Positions 44,877-56,127 of a DNA stretch of 64,000 nucleotides are shown here, in pieces. How positions within the stretch are numbered: position 1 is the first letter of the stretch; the number at the start of each line of letters is the position of its first letter. The stretch is taken from assembly GCA_900322035.1 (NCBI GenBank), contig ONYL01000008.1, forward strand, positions 1 through 64,000, in the 5' to 3' direction. Made by a program: the position numbers and the translations under genes. The notes below the pieces were generated by a model. That model searched no databases, was not told the origin of the DNA, and saw only the letters and a program-made list of their open reading frames with translations. The DNA is from an uncultured Prevotella sp. (GTDB lineage: Bacteria > Bacteroidota > Bacteroidia > Bacteroidales > Bacteroidaceae).

Positions 44877-45839
44877 TTGATAGAGAAGCACATCATTTTA
44901 GAAGACATTGACCCTGTAGTGTTCTACGGCGTCAACAATAGTCACTTGCAGATGCTCAAATCGCTTTTCCCCAAATTGCGCATCGTGGCAAGAGATAATG
45001 TCATCCGCGTCCTTGGCGATGAGGAGGAAATGGCCAAGATTGAGGAAGACATAGAGAAAATGAGGATGCACGTATTGAAATACAACAGTATTTTGGACGA
45101 GGACATCCTCGACATCATCAAAGGCAAACAGACTAAGGCCGACGGTGTAAAGGGGGTGATTTGCTACAGCATTTCCGGCAAGCCCATCATGCCCAAGACA
45201 CCCAACCAGCAAAAACTCATTGACGAATATGCAAAGAACGACATGATCTTTGCCGTGGGACCTGCTGGTACCGGCAAGACCTATCTGAGCATTGCCTTGG
45301 CCGTGAAGGCCTACAAGGAAAAGACCGCACGAAAAATCATCCTCTCACGCCCCGCTGTGGAAGCCGGAGAGAAACTCGGCTTCCTCCCCGGAGACATGAA
45401 AAACAAGATTGATCCTTACCTGCAGCCGCTCTATGATGCGCTGGAGGATATGCTACCAGCTGTGAAGCTACAGGAAATGATGGAGAAAAACATCATCCAG
45501 ATCGCCCCGCTGGCCTTCATGCGGGGAAGAACGCTGTCGGATGCGGTGGTGATTCTCGACGAGGCACAGAACACCACATCGGCACAGATACGCATGTTCC
45601 TCACCCGTATGGGATGGAACACAAAAATGATTATCACGGGCGACATGACCCAGATAGACCTGCCTCGCGAACAACGAAGCGGGCTGGTAGAGGCGTTGAA
45701 AATACTAAACGGAGTAGAAGGCATCTCCGTCGTCAACCTTGAAAAGGAAGATATCGTGAGAAACAAGCTTGTCACGCGGATCGTCAATGCATACGAGCGT
45801 CATGACAAGGCTATGAAAGAAATCAGGACCAACAAATAA
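44877..45839 (+). CDS. PhoH-family ATPase (PhoH-like protein)
   Basis: P-loop NTPase linked to RNA metabolism in other bacteria. The 320-residue protein starts with TTG at 44877, since no ATG or GTG upstream is in frame. It has an N-terminal KH-like segment (about 10-100), Walker A GPAGTGKT (128-135), [25 protein letters not shown], Walker [12 protein letters not shown] and [10 protein letters not shown]. All family motifs are intact. purC follows after 7 nt, so the two share a transcript. Confidence 0.93.
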   Translation: MIEKHIILEDIDPVVFYGVNNSHLQMLKSLFPKLRIVARDNVIRVLGDEEEMAKIEEDIEKMRMHVLKYNSILDEDILDIIKGKQTKADGVKGVICYSISGKPIMPKTPNQQKLIDEYAKNDMIFAVGPAGTGKTYLSIALAVKAYKEKTARKIILSRPAVEAGEKLGFLPGDMKNKIDPYLQPLYDALEDMLPAVKLQEMMEKNIIQIAPLAFMRGRTLSDAVVILDEAQNTTSAQIRMFLTRMGWNTKMIITGDMTQIDLPREQRSGLVEALKILNGVEGISVVNLEKEDIVRNKLVTRIVNAYERHDKAMKEIRTNK

Positions 45840-45846
45840 TATTAAA

Positions 45847-46800
45847 ATGAACGCAATTACTAAAACCGATTTCCATTTCAATGGTCAGAAGAGTGTTTAC
45901 CATGGTAAGGTGAGAGACGTCTACAACATCAACGACGACTTGATGGTGATGGTTGCTACCGACAGAATCTCGGCATTCGACGTAATTCTTCCAAGGGGTA
46001 TTCCTTTCAAGGGACAGGTGCTCAACCAGATTGCCGCCAAATTCTTGGATGCCACAAGCGACATCTGCCCCAACTGGAAACTTGCTACTCCCGACCCTAT
46101 GGTTACGGTGGGACTGAAGTGTGAAGGATTCCGCGTGGAGATGATCATCCGCTCTATCCTCACTGGTAGTGCATGGAGAGCCTACAAAGACGGCTGCCGT
46201 GAGCTGTGCGGCGTGAAGCTTCCCGATGGAATGAAAGAGAACGAGCGTTTCCCCGAGCCTATTATCACTCCCACGACGAAGGCCGACGAAGGTCACGACA
46301 TGAACATCTCGCGCGAGGAAATCATCAAGCAAGGCATCGTACCTGCTGAGGACTATGCCATCATGGAGGACTATACCCGTAAACTGTTCCAGCGCGGGCA
46401 GGAAATCGCTGCCAAACGTGGCCTGATTCTCGTCGATACCAAGTATGAGTTCGGCAAACGCGACGGCAAGGTCTATCTCATCGATGAGATCCATACCCCC
46501 GACTCAAGCCGCTACTTCTATGCCGACGGCTACGAGGAACGACTGGCCAAGGGCGAGCCCCAGCGTCAGCTCTCCAAAGAGTTTGTACGCCAATGGCTCA
46601 TCGAGCACAACTTCATGAATCAACCTGGACAGGTGATGCCCGAAATCACCGACGAATATGCTGAAAGTGTGAGCGAGCGCTACATCGAGCTCTACGAGCA
46701 CATCACCGGCGAAAAATTCGACAAGGCCGCCGAAACCGGTGACGTGCTGGGCCGCATCGAGAAAAACGTGAGCGAATACTTGAAGCTCTACGAGAAATAA
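45847..46800 (+). CDS. purC: Phosphoribosylaminoimidazole-succinocarboxamide synthase (PurC)
   Basis: Ligates aspartate to CAIR in step 8 of purine synthesis. The 317-residue protein is of the longer bacterial/eukaryotic type: GKVRDVYNI near the N-terminus, [61 protein letters not shown] and [12 protein letters not shown]. It starts 7 nt after phoH. Another purine gene, purM, lies 1.6 kb downstream. Confidence 0.97.
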   Translation: MNAITKTDFHFNGQKSVYHGKVRDVYNINDDLMVMVATDRISAFDVILPRGIPFKGQVLNQIAAKFLDATSDICPNWKLATPDPMVTVGLKCEGFRVEMIIRSILTGSAWRAYKDGCRELCGVKLPDGMKENERFPEPIITPTTKADEGHDMNISREEIIKQGIVPAEDYAIMEDYTRKLFQRGQEIAAKRGLILVDTKYEFGKRDGKVYLIDEIHTPDSSRYFYADGYEERLAKGEPQRQLSKEFVRQWLIEHNFMNQPGQVMPEITDEYAESVSERYIELYEHITGEKFDKAAETGDVLGRIEKNVSEYLKLYEK

Positions 46801-46889
46801 TAGCAAACGAGGAACTATAGGGAAGGTAGGGAGCAGCCACAAAAAGATCGGCCAATCCCCGTCTTCTCTATACCCCTAAGTATCAGATC

Positions 46890-47624
46890 ATGTATCAACA
46901 GGAGAAAATCACTCCCTACTCCAGCAACGAGAAGAAGAGCCAGCAGGTGGAGGAGATGTTCGACAATATCGCCCCTACCTATGACACGCTGAACCACCGC
47001 CTGTCGTGGAATATCGACAAGATGTGGCGCAACCGTGCCATCAATGCCCTGCAACAGTATCACCCCCAACGGATGCTCGACATTGCAACAGGTACAGGCG
47101 ACTTTGCTATCCTTGCAGCCCGCAAGCTTCATCCTCAGCAGCTGATCGGAGCCGATATCTCGGAAGAAATGATGAGAATCGGTGCCAAAAAGGTGGAGCG
47201 CGCAGGATTGGACAAGATCATCAGTTTTGCCAAGGAAGACTGCCTGTCACTCAGTTTTGCCAACGACAGCTTCGATGCTGTGACAGCCGCCTTCGGCATC
47301 CGCAACTTCGAAAATCTTGACCAGGGACTGAAGGAAATCCACCGCGTTCTCAAGCCGGGTGGGCATCTGAGCATTGTGGAGCTGACCACACCGATGACTT
47401 TTCCCATGAAGCAATTGTTCAAAATCTACAGCAACACGGTATTGCCCCTCTATGGACGGATGATCAGCAAGGACAGAAGCGCTTATGAATACCTGACCAA
47501 GACCATCGAAGCCTTTCCTCAAGGGGAGGAGATGATGAAGATCTTCCACAAAGCCGGATTCGCCATCGCTTCGTTCCACCGGCTCACCTTCGGAATATGT
47601 ACTATGTATCTTGCCGAGAAATAG
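46890..47624 (+). CDS. ubiE: Demethylmenaquinone methyltransferase (MenG/UbiE)
   Basis: SAM-dependent C-methyltransferase making menaquinone, the quinone of Bacteroidetes. 244 residues with [18 protein letters not shown] (UbiE motif 1), the SAM loop [37 protein letters not shown] and [15 protein letters not shown]. Complete. It starts 89 nt after purC and is followed 56 nt later by aroE, so it may or may not share their transcripts. Confidence 0.95.
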   Translation: MYQQEKITPYSSNEKKSQQVEEMFDNIAPTYDTLNHRLSWNIDKMWRNRAINALQQYHPQRMLDIATGTGDFAILAARKLHPQQLIGADISEEMMRIGAKKVERAGLDKIISFAKEDCLSLSFANDSFDAVTAAFGIRNFENLDQGLKEIHRVLKPGGHLSIVELTTPMTFPMKQLFKIYSNTVLPLYGRMISKDRSAYEYLTKTIEAFPQGEEMMKIFHKAGFAIASFHRLTFGICTMYLAEK

Positions 47625-47680
47625 CAGGTCTACATGATACCTTTATTATATAGGCTATATTTTTTTAAAACAACCCTTGT

Positions 47681-48430
47681 ATGGACAAATACGGACTCAT
47701 AGGATTTCCACTCGGTCATTCGTTCTCAATTTCTTATTTTAATGAGAAATTCGAGAATGAGCATATCAATGCCCAATATATCAACTTTGAAATACCGTCT
47801 ATCGACGGACTAACTGAAATATTAGACCGCAATCCGGAACTGCGCGGCCTCAACGTAACCATTCCTTATAAGGAGCAGGTAATGAAGTATCTTGATGCCA
47901 TCAGTCCCGAGGCTGAAGCCATCGGTGCTGTCAATGTGATCCGGGTGACGCACAAGGGTGACAAAGTATATCTGAAAGGGTTCAACAGCGATGTGATTGG
48001 ATTCACACGAAGCATAGAGCCACTGCTTGAACCCGCACAAAAGAAAGCACTTATCTTAGGGACAGGCGGAGCCTCAAAGGCCATCCACTATGGGTTGAAA
48101 TCGCTCAACATGCAGACCATATTCGTCAGCCGGACAAGACACGGCGACGGCTTCATCACCTATGAAGAGGTGACGCCCGAACTGGTAAAGGAATACAATG
48201 TGATTATCAATTGCACACCCGTAGGAATGTATCCCCACGCCGACGAATGTCCCAAACTGCCCTACGAGGCAATGGACACTCACACACTGCTCTATGATTT
48301 GATCTACAATCCCGACGAGACACTCTTCTTGAAACGAGGCCGCGAACAAGGCGCTACGGTGAAAAACGGATTGGAAATGCTTCTCCTGCAGGCTTTCGCC
48401 TCATGGGATTTTTGGAATAGAAAAGACTAA
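47681..48430 (+). CDS. aroE: Shikimate dehydrogenase (AroE)
   Basis: NADPH-dependent reduction of 3-dehydroshikimate in the aromatic amino acid pathway. 249 residues: shikimate-binding GFPLGHSFSISYFN, catalytic Lys in GLNVTIPYKEQV, NADP loop LGTGGASKAI, IINCTPVGMYPHADECP and LIYNPDETLFL with KNGLEMLLLQA. It is short, as in other Bacteroidetes. purM begins 14 nt downstream. Confidence 0.94.
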   Translation: MDKYGLIGFPLGHSFSISYFNEKFENEHINAQYINFEIPSIDGLTEILDRNPELRGLNVTIPYKEQVMKYLDAISPEAEAIGAVNVIRVTHKGDKVYLKGFNSDVIGFTRSIEPLLEPAQKKALILGTGGASKAIHYGLKSLNMQTIFVSRTRHGDGFITYEEVTPELVKEYNVIINCTPVGMYPHADECPKLPYEAMDTHTLLYDLIYNPDETLFLKRGREQGATVKNGLEMLLLQAFASWDFWNRKD

Positions 48431-48444
48431 AACATCAAGATATT

Positions 48445-49608
48445 ATGACCAACAGATACATGCAGAGAGGCGTTAGTGCTGCCAAGGAGGACGTCCACAA
48501 CGCCATCAAGAATATCGATAAGGGCATCTTCCCACAGGCTTTCTGTAAAATTATGCCCGACATAGTGGGTGGTGACCCAAACTATTGCAACATCATGCAC
48601 GCCGACGGTGCAGGCACCAAGTCAAGCCTGGCTTATATGTATTGGAAAGAGACAGGCGATCTGAGCGTGTGGAAGGGCATAGCCCAGGATGCCATTGTGA
48701 TGAACACCGACGACCTGCTGTGCGTAGGTGCCGTGGACAACATTCTCGTAAGCTCGACGATCGGACGCAACAAGATGCTGATTCCAGGTGAAGTGATCTC
48801 AGAAATCATCAATGGAACTGACGAAATTCTCAGCGACATGCGCAATATGGGTATCGGCATCTGGCCTACAGGTGGTGAGACGGCCGACGTGGGCGACCTG
48901 GTGCGCACCATCATCGTGGACTCCACAGTCACTTGCCGCATGAAGCGCTCGGATGTCATCGACAATGCCAATATCCGCCCAGGCGACGTCATCGTGGGAT
49001 TGAGCTCAACCGGCCAGGCAACCTATGAGAAGGAATACAACGGTGGTATGGGAAGCAATGGACTGACAAGCGCACGCCACGACGTGTTTGCCAAATATCT
49101 CGCTACAAAATATCCGGAAAGCTACGATGCAGCCGTACCCGATGAACTGGTTTACAGCGGCAAGTACAAACTTACCGACCCGGTTGAGGGCAGCCCCGTC
49201 AACGCAGGGAAGCTCGTGCTCTCCCCCACCCGCACCTATGCCCCTGTGATCAAGAAGCTGCTCGACGAGTTGCGCCCCGAGATTCACGGAATGGTGCATT
49301 GCACTGGAGGCGCTCAGACAAAGGTGATGCACTTCGTTGGTGACAACTGCAAGGTGGTTAAGGACAACATGTTCCCCATTCCTCCATTGTTCAAGGCCAT
49401 TCACGACTGCTCCGGCACCGACTGGAAAGAGATGTATCAGGTGTTCAACATGGGTCACAGAATGGAAATCTATGTACGCCCGGAAGTGGCCGACAAAGTA
49501 ATAGCCATCACCAAGAGCTTCAACATCGATGCGCAGGTGGTGGGCCACATCGAAGAAGGAACAAAGAGCCTCACCATCAAGAGCCCCTATGGCAACTTTG
49601 AATACTAA
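48445..49608 (+). CDS. purM: Phosphoribosylformylglycinamidine cyclo-ligase (PurM / AIR synthetase)
   Basis: ATP-dependent ring closure giving AIR in purine synthesis. 387 residues, about 40 longer than the E. coli enzyme, as in relatives. Motifs: HADGAGTKSSLAYMYWK, MNTDDLLCVGAVDNIL, GIGIWPTGGETADVGDLV, VGLSSTGQATYEKEYNGGMG and HCTGGAQTKV. Cotranscribed with aroE. Confidence 0.94.
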   Translation: MTNRYMQRGVSAAKEDVHNAIKNIDKGIFPQAFCKIMPDIVGGDPNYCNIMHADGAGTKSSLAYMYWKETGDLSVWKGIAQDAIVMNTDDLLCVGAVDNILVSSTIGRNKMLIPGEVISEIINGTDEILSDMRNMGIGIWPTGGETADVGDLVRTIIVDSTVTCRMKRSDVIDNANIRPGDVIVGLSSTGQATYEKEYNGGMGSNGLTSARHDVFAKYLATKYPESYDAAVPDELVYSGKYKLTDPVEGSPVNAGKLVLSPTRTYAPVIKKLLDELRPEIHGMVHCTGGAQTKVMHFVGDNCKVVKDNMFPIPPLFKAIHDCSGTDWKEMYQVFNMGHRMEIYVRPEVADKVIAITKSFNIDAQVVGHIEEGTKSLTIKSPYGNFEY

Positions 49609-49665
49609 TATTCTTCGGAGGGCCGGCAACATCATGCCCTGAGAAGAAGCGCGAAATAAGCACAA

Positions 49666-50775
49666 ATGCAAGACAATCAGATACTACAGAAACTCGATGG
49701 CCTCGACGCACGCTATCAGGAAGTGTCTACACTGATCACAGACCCTGAAGTAATCGCTGATCAAAGCCGCTATGTGAAGCTCACCAAGGAATACAAGGAC
49801 TTGGGCGACATCATGGACGCTAAGAAGCGATATGTCGCTTGCCTCAATGCCATCAAGGAAGCAAAAGACATTATTGCCAACGATGCCGATGCCGATATGA
49901 AAGACATGGCACGCGAGGAATTGGCTGAGAACGAGGCTTTGCAACCGAAAATAGAAGAAGAAATCAAAATGCTCCTGATCCCGAAAGATCCCGAAGACGC
50001 TAAGAACGTCCAGATGGAGATCCGTGCGGGAGCCGGTGGCGACGAGGCTGCTCTCTTCGCAGGCGACTTATTCAATATGTATAAGAAATACTGCGAATCC
50101 AAGCATTGGAATGTGAGCGTGACGAGTGTTTCACCAGGCGCCGTAGGCGGATATAAGGAGATCGACTTTGCTGTGTCGGGCGATAACGTTTATGGCACAC
50201 TGAAATATGAATCCGGGGTTCACCGTGTACAACGTGTACCGGCTACAGAGACACAAGGACGAATGCACACTTCGGCGGCTACAGTGGCTGTGCTGCCAGA
50301 GGCAGACAAGTTTGAGGTGAACATCAATGAGGGTGATATCAAATGGGACACCTTCAGATCGAGTGGAGCAGGCGGACAGAATGTGAACAAAGTGGAATCG
50401 GGCGTACGCCTGCGCTATCCCTGGAAAAATCCCAATACGGGTGAAGTGGAGGAAATACTCATCGAGTGCACCGAGACCCGCGACCAGCCCAAGAATAAGG
50501 AACGGGCGCTATCAAGATTGCGAACGTTCATCTACGACCGCGAGCATCAAAAGTATATAGATGATATTGCCAGCCGACGCAAGTCTTTGGTCTCTACCGG
50601 TGACCGCTCAGCCAAGATACGTACCTACAATTTTCCACAGGGACGTGTCACCGATCACCGCATAGGCTATACCACACATGACTTGCAAGGATTCCTCAAC
50701 GGTGACATACAAGGCATGATCGATGCCCTGACAGTGGCAGAAAATGCCGAGAAACTGAAAGAAAACGAATTGTAA
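49666..50775 (+). CDS. prfA: Peptide chain release factor 1 (RF1)
   Basis: Terminates translation at UAA and UAG. 369 residues with the codon-recognition motif VPATETQGR (PAT type, RF1-specific), the peptidyl-hydrolysis motif GAGGQNVNK (GGQ) and the C-terminal [15 protein letters not shown]. Normal length. A 57-nt gap separates it from purM; pyrF follows by 20 nt. Confidence 0.97.
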   Translation: MQDNQILQKLDGLDARYQEVSTLITDPEVIADQSRYVKLTKEYKDLGDIMDAKKRYVACLNAIKEAKDIIANDADADMKDMAREELAENEALQPKIEEEIKMLLIPKDPEDAKNVQMEIRAGAGGDEAALFAGDLFNMYKKYCESKHWNVSVTSVSPGAVGGYKEIDFAVSGDNVYGTLKYESGVHRVQRVPATETQGRMHTSAATVAVLPEADKFEVNINEGDIKWDTFRSSGAGGQNVNKVESGVRLRYPWKNPNTGEVEEILIECTETRDQPKNKERALSRLRTFIYDREHQKYIDDIASRRKSLVSTGDRSAKIRTYNFPQGRVTDHRIGYTTHDLQGFLNGDIQGMIDALTVAENAEKLKENEL

Positions 50776-50795
50776 ACATCTATAAACCCATCATT

Positions 50796-51617
50796 ATGAC
50801 AAGAAAAGAACTGGTAGAACAGATCTTCGCCAAGAAATCATTTCTCTGCGTTGGCCTGGACACCGACCTGAATAAGATTCCAGATTTCCTGCTTGAAGAT
50901 CCTGAACCTGTTGCCACTTTCAACAAAAAGATTATCGATGCCACTGCACCTTATTGTGTGGCTTACAAGCCCAACTTGGCATTCTATGAGAGCATGGGAG
51001 TGAAAGGTATCGCCGCATTCGAGAGCACAGTGGAATACCTGAAAGAAAACTATCCTCACCACTTCATTATCGCTGATGCAAAACGTGGAGACATTGGCAA
51101 CACGTCAGCCATGTATGCCCGTACATTCTTCGACGAATACGACGTGGATGCACTCACAGTAGCACCTTATATGGGACAGGACTCCGTAACGCCCTTTCTC
51201 ACCTATGAGGGAAAATGGGTCATCCTCCTCGCCCTTACTTCCAATGCGGGCAGCATGGATTTCCAAATGATGAAGAACGAAGAGGGTACACGCCTGTTTG
51301 AACGAGTACTGGCAAAAGGATTGGATTGGGGCACCATCGAGAACATGATGTTTGTGGTAGGCGCAACCCGCGGCTCTCTCATCGGAGATGTCAGAAAGGT
51401 GGCTCCCAACTCGTTCCTGCTCGTTCCAGGTGTCGGTGCTCAGGGCGGAAGTCTGCAGGAAGTGTGCAAATACGGAATGATAAAAGACTGCGGACTATTG
51501 GTCAACTCTTCACGTGGAATTATCTATGCCTCCAAAGGTGATGACTTCGCAGAAGCCAGCGCAGCCAAGGCAAAAGCCCTTCAAGAGCAGATGGCGGAAG
51601 AGCTTGCAAAACTTTAA
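50796..51617 (+). CDS. pyrF: Orotidine 5'-phosphate decarboxylase (PyrF, group 2)
   Basis: Last step of UMP synthesis. 273 residues of the longer group-2 type: [45 protein letters not shown] with the catalytic Lys-Asp set, [14 protein letters not shown], and phosphate-binding [11 protein letters not shown] with [10 protein letters not shown]. Follows prfA by 20 nt and ends at a terminator. Confidence 0.95.
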   Translation: MTRKELVEQIFAKKSFLCVGLDTDLNKIPDFLLEDPEPVATFNKKIIDATAPYCVAYKPNLAFYESMGVKGIAAFESTVEYLKENYPHHFIIADAKRGDIGNTSAMYARTFFDEYDVDALTVAPYMGQDSVTPFLTYEGKWVILLALTSNAGSMDFQMMKNEEGTRLFERVLAKGLDWGTIENMMFVVGATRGSLIGDVRKVAPNSFLLVPGVGAQGGSLQEVCKYGMIKDCGLLVNSSRGIIYASKGDDFAEASAAKAKALQEQMAEELAKL

Positions 51618-51639
51618 TTTATACAACAACACAGTTTTA

Positions 51640-51673
51640 AAAGTGGGCAGGGATACGTATCCTTGCCCACTTT
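51640..51673 (+). terminator. Terminator after pyrF
   Basis: Stem AAAGTGGGCA/TGCCCACTTT with inner GGATACGTATCC pairing, followed by a short T-rich run (TTTGGTTC). Confidence 0.75.
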
Positions 51674-51849
51674 GGTTCTAAACAGACTCCACAATTTAGA
51701 GCCTTGGAATTCCGTAAAGACCCATATTTCTCTCTGATCGGATGCTGGAACACACACGAAAGGTGGAGGAGGAGCACTGTAACTTTCAAGAACATTTCAT
51801 ACCGGATACGAACGGTAAAGCCTATAAAATAATAAATAATGCTGTAAGT

Positions 51850-51881
51850 TTTGGCGGGATGAATATTTTTTGCTACATTTG
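51850..51881 (+). promoter_or_regulatory. Promoter of the lpxD-lpxC/fabZ-lpxA-miaA cluster
   Basis: TTTG at 51850-51853, 20 nt, TACATTTG at 51874-51881. Leader about 25 nt. The remaining about 180 bp between the pyrF terminator and this promoter hold nothing I recognise. Confidence 0.7.
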
Positions 51882-51911
51882 CAAAAATAAAATAGCTATT
51901 CATTTATCAAC

Positions 51912-52949
51912 ATGGAATTTACAGCAGGGCAAATTGCAGATTTCATCAAGGGACGCGTAGAAGGCGACATGAATGCCAAAGTACATACTTTCGCCAAAAT
52001 TGAGGAAGGTATCCCTGGAGCCATTTCTTTCTTATCCAGTCCTAAATATGCACATTTTCTCGAAAGCACCGAAGCTTCAATCGTGCTTGTCGACGACAGT
52101 ATAAAAATAGATAAGGCTGTGAAGCCTACTTTGATTTTCGTTGAGAACGCCCGCGATTGCGTAGCCCGACTTCTCCAGCTCTATTCGAGTGCCATACCCC
52201 GTAAGCAAGGAATATCAGACAAGGCCTCCATTGCCACATCTGCCAAGATTGGCAAAAATGCCTACGTAGGACCATTTGCAGTCATTGGCGAAGGTGCTGT
52301 CATTGGTGACAACGCACAAATTTACCCCAATGTGTATATTGGCGACGGAGTGAAGATCGGCGATAATGTGAAACTTTACCCCAACGTAGTCATCTATTAC
52401 GGCTGCTGTTTGGGCAACAACGTTACGATTCATGCTGGATCGGTGATCGGTGCCGACGGCTTTGGCTTTGCACCGACTGCCAACGGCTACGATAAGATTC
52501 CACAAATAGGCATCGTCACCATTGAGGATGACGTGGAAATTGGTGCCAATACGTGTATAGACCGTTCCACAATGGGCAGCACATACGTTCGCAAAGGCGT
52601 CAAGCTCGACAACCTTGTACAGATAGCCCACAACGTCGACGTTGGGGCCAACACGGTAATGTCTGCCCAAGTCGGCATTGCCGGCTCTACAAAGGTGGGC
52701 GAGTGGTGCATGTTCGGCGGACAAGTTGGAATTGCCGGTCACATCACCATTGGCGACAAAGTGTTTTTGGGCGCTCAGTCGGGAGTACCGGGCAGTCTGA
52801 AAAGCAACCAGCAGCTCATCGGGACTCCACCCATGGAAAAAATTCCCTATTTCAAGAGTCAAGCCCTTTTCCAGAAGCTGCCCGAGCTCTACAAGCAAAT
52901 CAACCAGCTGCAAAAGGATATTGAAGAATTAAAGAAGAAAAATAAATAA
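51912..52949 (+). CDS. lpxD: UDP-3-O-(3-hydroxyacyl)glucosamine N-acyltransferase (LpxD)
   Basis: Third step of lipid A synthesis. 345 residues: N-terminal uridine-binding domain (about 1-100), then a left-handed beta-helix of hexapeptide repeats (about 105-300; [38 protein letters not shown] with the catalytic His), and a C-terminal helix pair ([15 protein letters not shown]). Complete. lpxC-fabZ follows after 8 nt. Confidence 0.96.
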   Translation: MEFTAGQIADFIKGRVEGDMNAKVHTFAKIEEGIPGAISFLSSPKYAHFLESTEASIVLVDDSIKIDKAVKPTLIFVENARDCVARLLQLYSSAIPRKQGISDKASIATSAKIGKNAYVGPFAVIGEGAVIGDNAQIYPNVYIGDGVKIGDNVKLYPNVVIYYGCCLGNNVTIHAGSVIGADGFGFAPTANGYDKIPQIGIVTIEDDVEIGANTCIDRSTMGSTYVRKGVKLDNLVQIAHNVDVGANTVMSAQVGIAGSTKVGEWCMFGGQVGIAGHITIGDKVFLGAQSGVPGSLKSNQQLIGTPPMEKIPYFKSQALFQKLPELYKQINQLQKDIEELKKKNK

Positions 52950-52957
52950 GACATCAG

Positions 52958-54349
52958 ATGGACACACTAAAACAGAGGACACTCAAAGGAAGTTTCTCTC
53001 TCTTTGGCAAGGGACTGCATACAGGCTTGAACCTGACTGTGACATTCAATCCCGCCCCAGAGAATACCGGCTACAAGATTCAACGCATTGACCTTGAAGG
53101 TCAACCCGTTATTGAAGCAATAGCCGAACACGTTGTTGACACACAACGGGGAACCGTGGTGGCCAACGGCAATGTACGTGTCGGCACCATAGAGCACGGT
53201 ATGGCCGCACTTTACGCACTTGGGGTTGACAACTGTCTCATCCAGGTAAACGGTCCGGAATTTCCTATCCTTGACGGTTCCGCCGCCGTCTTTGTAGAGA
53301 AGATTCAGGAAGTGGGGACAGTGGAACAAAATGCACCAAAGGACTTCTACATCATTCGTAAGAAAATTGAAGTAAAGGACGAAGAGACAGGATCCTGCAT
53401 CACGATACTCCCCGACAGCGAATTCTCTATCACGGCAATGTGCAACTTCAACTCTAAGTTCATAGCCTCACAATTCGCTACCCTTGACGCAGCTGATAAG
53501 TTTGCTGAAGAAATAGCCCCCGCACGTACATTCGTATTTGTGCGTGATATTGTCCCTCTATTGGAAGCCAACCTCATCAAAGGAGGCGATCTGGACAATG
53601 CTATTGTCATTTACGAGCAAATTGTGCCTCAAGAAAAACTGGACAAACTGGCCGATCTGCTCCATGTCCCACACATGGACGCCACAAAGCCCGGTTATAT
53701 CCAGCACCGCCCTCTGATGTGGGAAAATGAATGCACACGCCATAAGCTGCTTGACATCGTAGGCGATATGGCTCTCATCGGCAAGCCCATTAAAGGCCGT
53801 ATCATTGCCACTCGTCCCGGACACACCATCAACAACAAGTTTGCCCGGCTCATGCGCAAGGAGATACGCAAGCACGAAGTCCAAGCTCCGATCTATGATC
53901 CCAACGAAGAGCCGTTGATGGACAACATCCGCATCCGTCAGCTCCTGCCCCACCGCTACCCCATGCAATTGGTTGACAAGGTTGTGGCCATGGGAGCCAC
54001 AAGCATTGTGGGCGTGAAAAACGTTACGGCCAACGAGCCATTCTTCCAAGGACACTTCCCCAGCGAGCCTGTAATGCCTGGTGTACTGCAGATTGAAGCC
54101 ATGGCACAGTGTGGCGGTCTTTTGGTGTTGAGTCAGCTGGAAGAGCCTGAAAAATGGTCGACTTATTTCTTGAAAATAGACGATGTGAAATTCCGCGACA
54201 AGGTGGTTCCTGGCGATACGCTTCTTTTCAAAGTGGAATTGCTCCACCCTGTCCGCCATGGCATCAGTTCAATGAAAGGTTATGTCTTCGTTGGAGACCA
54301 TGTAGTGTCGGAAGCTACATTTACTGCACAAATCAAAAAAAACAGATAA
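52958..54349 (+). CDS. lpxC-fabZ: Fused LpxC deacetylase / FabZ dehydratase
   Basis: One 463-residue chain with two enzymes. Residues about 1-305 are LpxC (zinc-dependent deacetylation of UDP-3-O-acyl-GlcNAc): GKGLHTGLNL, IEHGMAALYALGVDN and HKLLDIVGDMALIGKPIKG supply the zinc and base residues. Residues about 320-463 are FabZ (3-hydroxyacyl-ACP dehydratase): LLPHRYPMQLVDKV, the catalytic His in FFQGHFPSEPVMPG and Glu in LQIEAMAQ. The fusion is standard in Bacteroidetes and links lipid A and fatty-acid synthesis, which compete for the same acyl-ACP. Confidence 0.97.
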   Translation: MDTLKQRTLKGSFSLFGKGLHTGLNLTVTFNPAPENTGYKIQRIDLEGQPVIEAIAEHVVDTQRGTVVANGNVRVGTIEHGMAALYALGVDNCLIQVNGPEFPILDGSAAVFVEKIQEVGTVEQNAPKDFYIIRKKIEVKDEETGSCITILPDSEFSITAMCNFNSKFIASQFATLDAADKFAEEIAPARTFVFVRDIVPLLEANLIKGGDLDNAIVIYEQIVPQEKLDKLADLLHVPHMDATKPGYIQHRPLMWENECTRHKLLDIVGDMALIGKPIKGRIIATRPGHTINNKFARLMRKEIRKHEVQAPIYDPNEEPLMDNIRIRQLLPHRYPMQLVDKVVAMGATSIVGVKNVTANEPFFQGHFPSEPVMPGVLQIEAMAQCGGLLVLSQLEEPEKWSTYFLKIDDVKFRDKVVPGDTLLFKVELLHPVRHGISSMKGYVFVGDHVVSEATFTAQIKKNR

Positions 54350-54352
54350 GGA

Positions 54353-55123
54353 ATGAACCAAATTAGTCCACTTGCCTACGTACATCCGGAAGCAAAGTTG
54401 GGTGACAACAATATTATTGGCCCCTTCTGCTACATAGACCGCAACACAGTGATGGGCAACAACAATGTGTTACAAAACAGTGTAACGATAAACTACGGGG
54501 CACGTATAGGCAACAACAACGAATTCTTCCCAGGAGCCAGCATATCCACAAAGCCACAGGATTTGAAGTTCAAAGGCGAAGATACGATATGCGAGTTAGG
54601 CAGTTTTAACTCCATCCGGGAGAATGTCACCATCTCCCGCGGCACTGCTTCAAAAGGAACAACACAAGTAGGCGACTACAATTTGTTGATGGAGAACATG
54701 CACATCGCCCATGACTGTTTCTTCGGATCCCATCTCATCATTGGTAACTCCACAAAATTTGCAGGTGAGGTGACAGTGGCAGATAATGCCGTAATCTCGG
54801 CCGAAGTGCTCTGCCACCAGTTTTGCAGGATTGGCGGATATGTGATGATACAAGGCGGAAGCCGTTTCTCCCAGGACATTCCCCCCTACATCATAGCTGG
54901 CAAGGAACCTATTCGCTATGCGGGCATCAACATTGTAGGACTGCGCCGCCATGGATTCAGCAACGATCTCATCGAACTCATCCACGAGGCTTACCGTCTG
55001 CTCTATTCCAAGGGCGTTCTTGCGGAAGGCATTGAGGAAATCAAGAACAACCTGCAAATCACCCCAGAGATTCAGAATATCATTGACTTCGTAAGCACTT
55101 CAAAGCGCGGCATCATCCGCTAA
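54353..55123 (+). CDS. lpxA: UDP-N-acetylglucosamine acyltransferase (LpxA)
   Basis: First step of lipid A synthesis. 256 residues of hexapeptide repeats: ISPLAYVHPEAKLGDNNIIG, NSVTINYGARIG, ENVTISRGTASKG, the catalytic His in LMENMHIAHDCFFGS, and IPPYIIAGKEPIRYAGINIVG towards the C-terminal helices. Starts 3 nt after lpxC-fabZ; the order lpxD, lpxC/fabZ, lpxA is the usual Bacteroidetes one. Confidence 0.96.
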   Translation: MNQISPLAYVHPEAKLGDNNIIGPFCYIDRNTVMGNNNVLQNSVTINYGARIGNNNEFFPGASISTKPQDLKFKGEDTICELGSFNSIRENVTISRGTASKGTTQVGDYNLLMENMHIAHDCFFGSHLIIGNSTKFAGEVTVADNAVISAEVLCHQFCRIGGYVMIQGGSRFSQDIPPYIIAGKEPIRYAGINIVGLRRHGFSNDLIELIHEAYRLLYSKGVLAEGIEEIKNNLQITPEIQNIIDFVSTSKRGIIR

Positions 55124-55128
55124 ACCCC

Positions 55129-56064
55129 TTGAACACGCTCGTCGTCATATTAGGACCCACCGGTGTAGGCAAAACAGAATTCTGTCTCGCCGAAGCCGAA
55201 CACCTGCAAGTGCCTATCATGAATGCGGATTCACGACAGGTCTATGCAGAGATTCCCATTGGTACCGCTGCACCGACTCCAGATCAGATGCGGCGAGTAC
55301 CACATTTTTTTGTAGGCACCCATCATTTGGATGAATACTATAGCGCCAGCCTTTACGAACAGGACGTGCTGGGCCTGCTTCCAGAATTGTTTGAAAACTC
55401 AAAAAGATTCCATCCCTACAATCCTGTAGCCCTTCTTTCAGGAGGATCCATGATGTATATCGACGCAGTATGCAAAGGCATCGACGACATTCCCACCATA
55501 GACGAAGCCACACGAAGTGTGATGAAAGAACGGCTCAGTCGCGAGGGATTAGAAGCACTCGTTGAGCAACTCTATCGGCTCGATCCCGATTATTGGAAAG
55601 TGGTGGACCGCAAAAATCCGCGCCGCGTTGTACACGCTTTGGAGGTATGTATCATGACGGGCAAACCCATGTCGTCTTTTCTCACTCATCAAGCCAAGAA
55701 ACGCCCTTTCAGAATCATTAAAGTGGGACTGAACAGAGACAGGGCAGTACTCTACAACCGCATCAACGCACGAGTATTGAACATGGTAGACAAAGGACTG
55801 ATCGAAGAAGCTCAAAAAGTTTACCATTTCCGGAACATGAACGCATTGAACACGATGGGATTCAAGGAAATGTTTGAATACCTCGACGGACTGGTAACTC
55901 TCGACGACACAGTGACCCACATCCAGTCGAACACTCGGAGATACATGCGCAAACAGCTTACATGGTTCAAAAGAGACCCCGACATCAGATGGTTCAATCC
56001 CGACAACGTTAAAGAAATAATAAATTATATTGATGATAGACTGAGTTCAAACGATTTTTCGTAA
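55129..56064 (+). CDS. miaA: tRNA dimethylallyltransferase (MiaA)
   Basis: Prenylates A37 of tRNAs that read codons starting with U. 311 residues: P-loop LGPTGVGKTEF, NADSRQVYAEIPIGTAAPT, FVGTHHLDEYYSAS, GGSMMYIDAVCKGIDDIP and KNPRRVVHALEV, ending with RYMRKQLTWFKRDPDIRWF. The start is TTG at 55129, 5 nt after the lpxA stop; no ATG is in frame before the P-loop. Probably cotranscribed with lpxA. Confidence 0.94.
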   Translation: MNTLVVILGPTGVGKTEFCLAEAEHLQVPIMNADSRQVYAEIPIGTAAPTPDQMRRVPHFFVGTHHLDEYYSASLYEQDVLGLLPELFENSKRFHPYNPVALLSGGSMMYIDAVCKGIDDIPTIDEATRSVMKERLSREGLEALVEQLYRLDPDYWKVVDRKNPRRVVHALEVCIMTGKPMSSFLTHQAKKRPFRIIKVGLNRDRAVLYNRINARVLNMVDKGLIEEAQKVYHFRNMNALNTMGFKEMFEYLDGLVTLDDTVTHIQSNTRRYMRKQLTWFKRDPDIRWFNPDNVKEIINYIDDRLSSNDFS

Positions 56065-56127
56065 TTTTGCGATGAAAAGTAACAACACGACTTACCCCTA
56101 CAGGTTTGTCTTTAGACTTTTGATTTT